DNA of 47,581 nucleotides from Sulfurimonas sp. (GTDB taxonomy: Bacteria; Campylobacterota; Campylobacteria; Campylobacterales; Sulfurimonadaceae). Below, piece after piece: positions 42,542-47,581 of this stretch. A program made the translations under genes and the position numbers. The number at the start of each line of letters is the position of its first letter. Within the stretch, counting starts at the first letter, position 1. The stretch lies in NCBI GenBank assembly GCA_021648465.1, contig JAKISR010000010.1, forward strand, positions 1 to 47,581, written 5' to 3'. Under the pieces are notes generated by a model that saw only the letters and a program-made list of their open reading frames with translations, searched no databases and was not told the origin of the DNA.

Positions 42542-42887
42542 TTGGAGATGTTTCTTCATTTGGTACTGATATTGGTATAGAAGTTTCATTTGGCACAGTT
42601 GTAGATGGAGCTACAATATTGGTTGTTTCAATCAAGCTGTCTATAACTGATTTATCAGCAGCTGTTGAGTACATATAACCTAATGTTATTGTATTTGCTA
42701 CAAATATAAATCCTATAAAGAATGTTGCTTTTGCTAAAAAACTATTTGGTCCTTTAGCACCAAATACAGATTCATTTGAACCACTATATGCACCAAGACC
42801 AATGCTTGAGCTTTTTTGCAGTAGCACAGCAATAGTTAAAACTACAACTAAAACAATTTGCACAATGAGTAAAAAATCGGCTGTCAT
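42537..42887 (-). CDS. secG: Protein translocase subunit SecG
   Basis: A small inner-membrane component of the SecYEG channel. The 116-residue protein has the two expected helices (IVQIVLVVVLTIAVLLQ and FIGFIFVANTITLGYMY), with the conserved cytoplasmic segment between them: SSSIGLGAYSG and SVFGAKG. A Pro/Thr/Ser-rich tail (VPNETSIPISVPNEETSPK) follows. It is transcribed alone from a promoter whose -10 box faces that of znuA. Confidence 0.93.
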   Translation of the reverse strand: MTADFLLIVQIVLVVVLTIAVLLQKSSSIGLGAYSGSNESVFGAKGPNSFLAKATFFIGFIFVANTITLGYMYSTAADKSVIDSLIETTNIVAPSTTVPNETSIPISVPNEETSPK

Positions 42888-42929
42888 TTATATATCCTTT
42901 AGGGAGCATCCCTATTTAAAAAGTGGCGA

Positions 42930-42970
42930 ATTATACCAAAAAAATAATATATTGCAAAATTAGGTATAAT
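42930..42970. promoter_or_regulatory. Facing secG and znuA promoters forming an inverted repeat
   Basis: GGTATAATT occurs on each strand: minus-strand TATAAT at 42930-42935 for secG and plus-strand TATAAT at 42965-42970 for znuA, both with a GG extension, separated by an AT-rich spacer. They read as two -10 boxes with overlapping upstream regions, so a zinc-responsive repressor bound here could affect both. No firm Zur box was identified. Confidence 0.5.
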
Positions 42971-42992
42971 TTTAAAAATTTTTGGAGAGAAA

Positions 42993-43922
42993 ATGAGTTT
43001 AAAAAACATTATACTTATTCTTATATTTATTATTTTTATCTCCTTGTTGATAACAATGGACAAAAATAAACCTGTTAGTGACAATATTAAAAAAACGACT
43101 ATAGCAACTAGTACTTTTTCTCTTTATGATATAGTAAAAAACATAGCAAATGATAACGTTGATTTATTTATGATTTTGCCTTTTGGTGTTGACGCACATA
43201 GTTATGAGCCAACCCCAAAACAAGTTATAAAATTACATAAAAGTGATTTAGTCATCTATAGCGGGGCAGGATTAGAGCCATGGATAAGTGGTTTTGAATT
43301 TCAAAACAGAGCTATAGATATTAGTTTACATGTAAAACTAAAAGAATTAGATAAACATGAACATTGTAATGGAAATCATCATGAACATATACAAAATTTT
43401 GATCCCCATTACTGGTTAGATATACAAAATATGATAATTGCAACAAAACTTATTACGAGGGAACTTATAAAACTCTCTCCTAAGAATAAAGAACTATATA
43501 TTAAAAATAAAGATATTTATATAGAGAAATTAAAAAATCTTGATAAAAATTATAAAAATAAATTAGCCATTTGTAAATTAAATACTATAGTGGTAAACCA
43601 CAATGCCTTTTCATATCTATCTAGTAAATATGACTTTAAAGTAAAAGCCCTTAGTGGTTTTTCTCCAGAGGTACAGCCTAGTGCAAAAAATATGGCTAAT
43701 TTAATTGAATATGTTAAAGAGTATAAAATATCAACAATATTTTTTGAGAGTTTTGTTAGTGATAAAGCTATTAAGAGTATAGCAAATGAAGCAAAAGTAA
43801 ATGTTGATGTTCTTCAACCACTTGGAAATATTACAGCTGATGAAGCAAACCAAAAGCTCACTTACGAGGATATAATGAAAAGTAATTTAGAAAAAATTTC
43901 AAAGGCTCTAGAATGCCAATGA
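42993..43922 (+). CDS. znuA: Zinc ABC transporter substrate-binding protein (ZnuA-like)
   Basis: A 309-residue cluster A-I metal-binding protein. An N-terminal hydrophobic segment (IILILIFIIFISLLITM) acts as signal or anchor. Metal-binding landmarks are FGVDAHSYEPTP (first His), the His-rich loop KHEHCNGNHHEH, FDPHYWLDIQN (second His), VVNHNAFSYL (third His), and the Asp/Glu region near FESFVSDK. The His-rich loop favours zinc over manganese. It has a GGAGAG ribosome site and overlaps the ATPase gene by ten bases, opening the znuACB run. Confidence 0.9.
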   Translation: MSLKNIILILIFIIFISLLITMDKNKPVSDNIKKTTIATSTFSLYDIVKNIANDNVDLFMILPFGVDAHSYEPTPKQVIKLHKSDLVIYSGAGLEPWISGFEFQNRAIDISLHVKLKELDKHEHCNGNHHEHIQNFDPHYWLDIQNMIIATKLITRELIKLSPKNKELYIKNKDIYIEKLKNLDKNYKNKLAICKLNTIVVNHNAFSYLSSKYDFKVKALSGFSPEVQPSAKNMANLIEYVKEYKISTIFFESFVSDKAIKSIANEAKVNVDVLQPLGNITADEANQKLTYEDIMKSNLEKISKALECQ

Positions 43923-44683
43923 AATTTAGTGTTCCTATCTTTAGTGTTAGAAATTTAAATTTTAATATTAAGGGTCAGAAAATCCTTTCAAATATATCTC
44001 TTGATATTCTTGCTTCAGAATATATTGCTATTATTGGTCCAAATGGCGGAGGTAAAACTACACTTATTCGAATGCTTTTAGGATTAGATAAACCAACAAC
44101 TGGAGAGATTAAAATCTTTGGTAAAAGACTTAAAGATTTTAAAAAATGGTATAAAATAGGTTATGTTCCTCAGCGTGCTTCACATGTTGATAGTGCTTTT
44201 CCAGCAACAGTTCTAGATATTGTGAAGATGGGAAGAACAACACAAAGAGGCTATTTTAGCTCTTTTAGTAAAGAGGATAAAAAACTTGTTCATGATGCAA
44301 TGCAAAAAATGGATGTTTTAGATTTAGCAGATAAAATGGTTGGAATACTCTCAGGCGGACAAAGACAAAGGGTTATGATAGCCCGTGCCCTTGCTTCTAA
44401 GCCAGAAATTTTGATTTTAGATGAGCCAAATACTGGCGTAGATATGCTTTCTCAAAAAAACTTTTACGCACTTTTGAAACAATTAAACAAAGAGGATGGA
44501 ATTACTATTGTTTTTATTACACATGATATTGGTGTAATAGCGGATGACATAGCAAAACTTTTTACTATAAATCAAAAAGCAGTTATATGTAATGATCCAA
44601 AACAGATTTTGAGTTGTGCAGACATGAGTGAGCTTTATGGTATAGAGGCTCACCTTCTTCATAATCATAAGCATGAACATTAA
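43913..44683 (+). CDS. znuC: Zinc ABC transporter ATP-binding protein
   Basis: A 256-residue ABC ATPase of the metal (cluster A-I) type. Walker A is GPNGGGKTTLIR, the Q loop is VPQRA, the signature is LSGGQRQRVMIARA, and Walker B is ILILDEPNTGVD with the switch His in FITHDIG. A short His-rich end (AHLLHNHKHEH) is common in ZnuC of this phylum. It lies between the binding protein and permease genes with tight spacing. Confidence 0.92.
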   Translation: MPMKFSVPIFSVRNLNFNIKGQKILSNISLDILASEYIAIIGPNGGGKTTLIRMLLGLDKPTTGEIKIFGKRLKDFKKWYKIGYVPQRASHVDSAFPATVLDIVKMGRTTQRGYFSSFSKEDKKLVHDAMQKMDVLDLADKMVGILSGGQRQRVMIARALASKPEILILDEPNTGVDMLSQKNFYALLKQLNKEDGITIVFITHDIGVIADDIAKLFTINQKAVICNDPKQILSCADMSELYGIEAHLLHNHKHEH

Positions 44684-45481
44684 ATGGTAGAGATGTTCGA
44701 GTATGATTTTATGCAAAGAGCTTTTATAGTAGGTATGATTATAGCTGTGCTTGCTTCTGTAAGCGGAACATTTGTAGTATTGCGTCGTTACTCTATGATA
44801 AGTGAGACACTTGCACACTCAGCTTTAGTAGGTGTTGCAGTTGGTCTTGTTGCAGGTTTTAACCCTCTGTGGATGGCTGTGATAGTAGCAATTTTTTCTG
44901 CTTGGCTAATAGAGTATTTAAGAAGTGAGTTTTCACTTTATTCAGATGCTATTTTAGCTATTTTGCTTTCAGGTTCACTAGCAGCTGCTGTAATAATTGT
45001 TTCACTTGGAGGAGCTTTTAATAATTCTTTGTTTTCTTATCTTTTTGGTTCTATACTTTCAGTAAGCTATGAAGATGTTGTAACTATTTCTATTTTTGGG
45101 ACCATGGCTTTAGTCACTTTATTACTTTTTTCAAAAGAATTATACTTTGTTGCTTATGATGAAGAAGTTGCAAAAACAAGCGGTGTTAAAGTAAAACTAT
45201 TAAATTTCTTACTTGTTAGCGTTGTTGCTATTATCATCGCTCTATCTATTAGGGTCGTCGGAAGTTTACTTATTGGTGCTTTGATGGTTATACCAACAAT
45301 AGCCGCGTTGCAGTTTAAAGTAGGATTTGTAAAAACAGTTATGATTTCACTTGTTTTTGCATTAATTAGTGTTTTTGCAGGGATGACCCTATCTTTTCAT
45401 TTTTCACTTCCATCAGGAGCAACAATTGTTTTATGTGTTCTTTTTATTTTTATAATATCTTTAATTATAAATAGAAAATGA
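44684..45481 (+). CDS. znuB: Zinc ABC transporter permease
   Basis: A 265-residue ABC-3 family permease with about eight membrane segments. Landmarks are RAFIVGMIIAVLASVSGTFVV at the N-terminus, MISETLAHSALVGVAVG, and the late VVGSLLIGALMVIPTIAA conserved in metal permeases. The start ATG follows the znuC stop at once, and its end overlaps the BioC-like gene by four bases (ATGA), so the methyltransferase is translated as part of the zinc operon. Confidence 0.92.
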   Translation: MVEMFEYDFMQRAFIVGMIIAVLASVSGTFVVLRRYSMISETLAHSALVGVAVGLVAGFNPLWMAVIVAIFSAWLIEYLRSEFSLYSDAILAILLSGSLAAAVIIVSLGGAFNNSLFSYLFGSILSVSYEDVVTISIFGTMALVTLLLFSKELYFVAYDEEVAKTSGVKVKLLNFLLVSVVAIIIALSIRVVGSLLIGALMVIPTIAALQFKVGFVKTVMISLVFALISVFAGMTLSFHFSLPSGATIVLCVLFIFIISLIINRK

Positions 45482-46161
45482 AAATAAGTTCAGAATTCTC
45501 TAAACATGCTCTAGAGTATAATAATCATAATATAATACAAAATAAAGTTATAAAAAAACTTCTTTCTTGTATTGATCAAAAGCCAAAAGATATTTTAGAT
45601 TTGGGATGTGGAAATGGTTCATTATGTAAAGCAATTGATTGGGATTATAATCATTTTACAGGAGTTGATTTTGCTCCAGGAATGTTAGAACTACACCCAA
45701 AATCAAAAAAAATAGAAGCAATATATGGTGATTTTAATGATAAAACACTCTTTGATAATCTACATACATATCAATATGATTATATTTTTTCAGCTTCAGC
45801 TCTTCAATGGGCAGAGAATTTAGATGAAGTATTCAAAAGTATTCAAAAATTTAACACACCAATCGCTTTAGCAATTTTTACATCAAACACTTTTAAAAGT
45901 ATAAATGACACAGCTTCTATAAATTCTTTACTTAGAAGTGTAGATGAGATAGATAAAATACAAAAAAAATATTTTAATGTCAATTTTGAGGTTATAAATT
46001 ATAAATTAGAGTTTAAATCAACTAGAAATATGTTTAGATATATCAAAAAGAGTGGAGTGAGTGGCACAAGAAAAATTTTAAACTATAAAGAGAGTAAAAA
46101 ATTATTTAATGAATATCCACTTAATTATTTAGAGTTTGAAGTAGTTTTTATCACATCTTAA
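45478..46161 (+). CDS. bioC: BioC-like malonyl-ACP O-methyltransferase
   Basis: A 227-residue SAM-dependent methyltransferase. In biotin synthesis BioC methylates malonyl-ACP to allow pimelate building. The N-terminal FSKHALEYNNHNIIQNKV (BioC often starts AFSRAAxxYDxHAxxQ) and motif I ILDLGCGNGSLCKAI, with GVDFAPGML and FSASALQWAENL, agree well with BioC. Other class I methyltransferases are possible, but the first segment is specific. It is the last gene of the znuACB run by a four-base overlap. No other biotin gene is in the window. Confidence 0.8.
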   Translation: MKISSEFSKHALEYNNHNIIQNKVIKKLLSCIDQKPKDILDLGCGNGSLCKAIDWDYNHFTGVDFAPGMLELHPKSKKIEAIYGDFNDKTLFDNLHTYQYDYIFSASALQWAENLDEVFKSIQKFNTPIALAIFTSNTFKSINDTASINSLLRSVDEIDKIQKKYFNVNFEVINYKLEFKSTRNMFRYIKKSGVSGTRKILNYKESKKLFNEYPLNYLEFEVVFITS

Positions 46162-46577
46162 TTTCTATAGTAAGTTAAAACGATTTCTTTTTCTAAAGAG
46201 TACAGTTCATATCTTATTTGTTTAAAATTTTCACTATCTTTTTCACTATGAAGTTTATATATTTCTTCTAATACCCTTGAAGATTCTTGAGCTCTTTTAA
46301 AGTTAGCTATTATAATACTTGAAATATTTATACGATAAAATTCACTCTCTATAGTAGAAGCAAGCACATCATTATTAACATCGCGAGATTTAAGTAGATT
46401 CTCTGTTTCTTGAATATTTATTTTATGCCTAATTAGCTTTAGTTTTAAAGATATTTCTTGGTTATTATAACGATATCTTATAATATCTTCAACAACTCTA
46501 ATCCCCTCTTTGAGGCGATTTAGATTTGCATCAATCACTCGATAAAGCTCGAGATCATGATGTAGTTCTGATGACAT
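46158..46577 (-). CDS. ThiD2-like domain protein (thiamine-phosphate synthase accessory domain)
   Basis: About 139 residues. The segment YRVIDANLNRLKEGIRVVEDIIRYRYNN and the later FKRAQESSRVLEEI match the N-terminal helical domain (ThiD2) fused to ThiE in some bacteria; here it stands alone without the ThiE barrel. Other Campylobacterota genomes annotate similar short proteins as thiamine-phosphate pyrophosphorylase. The ATG at 46577 has AAAGGTGA eight bases upstream and follows the Bax inhibitor gene stop closely; a start at 46604 would overlap that gene. It converges on the bioC-like gene with a four-base overlap. Role in thiamine synthesis is likely but unproven. Confidence 0.72.
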   Translation of the reverse strand: MSSELHHDLELYRVIDANLNRLKEGIRVVEDIIRYRYNNQEISLKLKLIRHKINIQETENLLKSRDVNNDVLASTIESEFYRINISSIIIANFKRAQESSRVLEEIYKLHSEKDSENFKQIRYELYSLEKEIVLTYYRN

Positions 46578-46578
46578 G

Positions 46579-47277
46579 CTAATCATCACCTTTAAATATA
46601 CCAAAAAGGTGAAGAAGAGCTGTAAAAATATTTAAAAAATCAAGATAAAGTGCAATTGCTCCATCAATTGGTGTTTCATAAGCACCTTTGATAATATTTT
46701 GAGTATCATATACAACTAAAATACTAAATAATAGAACAACAACTCCAGAGATTATAATTGACATTAATGGACTACCCATAAACATATTAATTACAGAGAA
46801 AATTATAATTACCACTAAAGCAATCATTAATGGTTTTCCATAACCAGAAAAATCTTTTGTTGTTTTAATTGCATAAAAGCTCATTGCGCCAAAAATAAGT
46901 GAAGTCATTGCAAAAGCATTACCAATTATTGCCCCACCACCACTCATGCCAAGAGTTTTAGCAAGCAAAGGCGCTAACATTAAGCCTGTCATAAATACAA
47001 AGCTAAACATAACCACAAGGTTGATTCCAGGCTTTCGTTTTACAAAAAATAAACCTATTAATAGCCCAATCTCTAAAATAAATAGAGGTATAAAATAAGC
47101 TGAAATAGTCCCAGCTATAGGAACACCAACATAAGCACCAACAGCACCAGCCATCATAGAGGCAGCAAAAAGTTTATAAGTTTCTTTCACAAAAGATATA
47201 ATTTGTGTGTCACTTCTAGTATTATTAGTATATGCAGATGTATTTTCTCTTGCATAATCACGATCATAAAGTCCCAT
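46579..47277 (-). CDS. Bax inhibitor-1/YccA family membrane protein
   Basis: About 232 residues with a hydrophilic N-terminus (MGLYDRDYARENTSAYTNN) and seven hydrophobic segments, the arrangement of the Bax inhibitor-1/TMBIM family. Typical segments include LFAASMMAGAVGAYVG, the MTGLMLAPLLAK loop and VVYDTQNIIKGAYETP, with the conserved YDTQ-type motif near the end. E. coli YccA interacts with FtsH; other members conduct Ca2+ or H+. The ATG at 47277, preceded by AAGGA, is preferred to one at 47310. It leads the ThiD2-like gene on the same strand. Confidence 0.9.
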   Translation of the reverse strand: MGLYDRDYARENTSAYTNNTRSDTQIISFVKETYKLFAASMMAGAVGAYVGVPIAGTISAYFIPLFILEIGLLIGLFFVKRKPGINLVVMFSFVFMTGLMLAPLLAKTLGMSGGGAIIGNAFAMTSLIFGAMSFYAIKTTKDFSGYGKPLMIALVVIIIFSVINMFMGSPLMSIIISGVVVLLFSILVVYDTQNIIKGAYETPIDGAIALYLDFLNIFTALLHLFGIFKGDD

Positions 47278-47457
47278 GTTTTTCCTTTTTATAAAATAAT
47301 AATAAAACATATAAAATGTTTAGTTATAAGTATTTTATATATAAAGAGTTAATAAATAGCAACAAACAATAATAATCTAAGTACAAAATATGCGCTATAT
47401 GTTAATTTAGTTATTAAAATATTAGCTTTACGAAACCCCACATAAGAAACCATCCCA

Positions 47458-47581
47458 ACATTTAAATCTGAAGTGCAACTTTCAAGTTAAAAAATCATAT
47501 CATTTTTTCCTTAAGCTGCTGCTTCTAATCCATAAAAAACTTCATTTGGAGTTCTCCAATTGAGAGATTTTCTTGGTCTAT
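47458..47581 (-). mobile_element. IS30-family element, 3' end (partial)
   Basis: The transposase tail at 47511-47581 is followed on the minus strand by a non-coding end of about 50 bases that includes GTTGCACTTCAGATTTAAAT (47460-47479), a sequence of the kind found in terminal inverted repeats of IS30-family elements in this phylum (AGTTGCACTTCAGATTT...). The outer boundary near 47458 is approximate. The element runs off the right edge, so the window probably ends at a repeated element. Confidence 0.6.
47511..47581 (-). CDS. IS30-family transposase, C-terminal fragment
   Basis: The last 22 codons of a reading frame that enters from the right edge: RPRKSLNWRTPNEVFYGLEA and two alanines before TAA. 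RPRKxLxxxTPxEVF is the highly conserved C-terminus of IS30-family DDE transposases, which follows the catalytic Glu. The catalytic triad itself is outside the window. Both neighbouring frames are closed early. Confidence 0.8.
   Translation of the reverse strand, partial: RPRKSLNWRTPNEVFYGLEAAA

Overview
This is a low-GC chromosomal segment from a Campylobacterota bacterium, most likely Sulfurimonas or a close relative. The placement is an inference from gene content: RNase J with an Asn-rich N-terminal tail, a three-domain desulforubrerythrin, a GluP/FucP-type sugar transporter, FliI, a CheY-CheC-histidine kinase module, and histidine kinase and NrdA features typical of the phylum. No rRNA, tRNA, CRISPR array or prophage was recognised.

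Both ends lie in insertion sequences. The left end holds the tail of an IS21-family istB gene and its terminal repeats, which cut off the 5' part of a ppnP gene that also carries a frameshift. The right end holds the last codons of an IS30-family transposase and its terminal repeat. The window is therefore probably a contig that stopped at repeated elements.

Layout. 0.4-8.4 kb (mostly minus): gltA, a histidine kinase/CheC/response regulator module, then purB-nrdA-small conserved gene. 8.5-13 kb: a pseudouridine synthase, a 408-bp non-coding convergent gap with four DnaA-box-like 9-mers beside an AT-rich stretch, a small gene, rlmN with a 35-codon membrane ORF overlapping its 3' end, a nucleoside phosphorylase-like gene, hisF, and a divergent hisF/rsmA gap with a long inverted repeat and a near-perfect parS. 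13-24 kb: rsmA-rnj, a phosphatase/cupin pair, folE-fliI, a beta-propeller/alpha-solenoid protein of unknown function, recJ and pyrG. 24-28.5 kb (plus): CPA2 antiporter, HAD hydrolase, sugar MFS transporter and hexose mutarotase, tightly packed. 28.5-32.6 kb (minus): mltB-like transglycosylase, AlbA_2/ATPase regulator, a split SprT-like pair and a murU-like gene. 32.7 kb: desulforubrerythrin. 33.4-40 kb (minus): frr-pyrE-nagZ-sodium/solute symporter-anmK-amgK-radical SAM. 40-47.3 kb: a GAF/PAS diguanylate cyclase, secG, divergent znuACB-bioC, a ThiD2-like domain protein and a Bax inhibitor-1 family protein.

Two themes stand out. First, DnaA-box-like sites and a parS site within about 3.5 kb of each other suggest that this segment is origin-proximal, or itself carries an origin, although no dnaA is present. 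Second, an exported MltB, an apparently exported NagZ, a sodium/solute symporter, AnmK, AmgK and MurU together look like a cell-wall recycling route in which the symporter, placed between nagZ and anmK, could take the place of AmpG. The phosphatase MupP, needed to join AnmK to AmgK in the known route, is not in the window.
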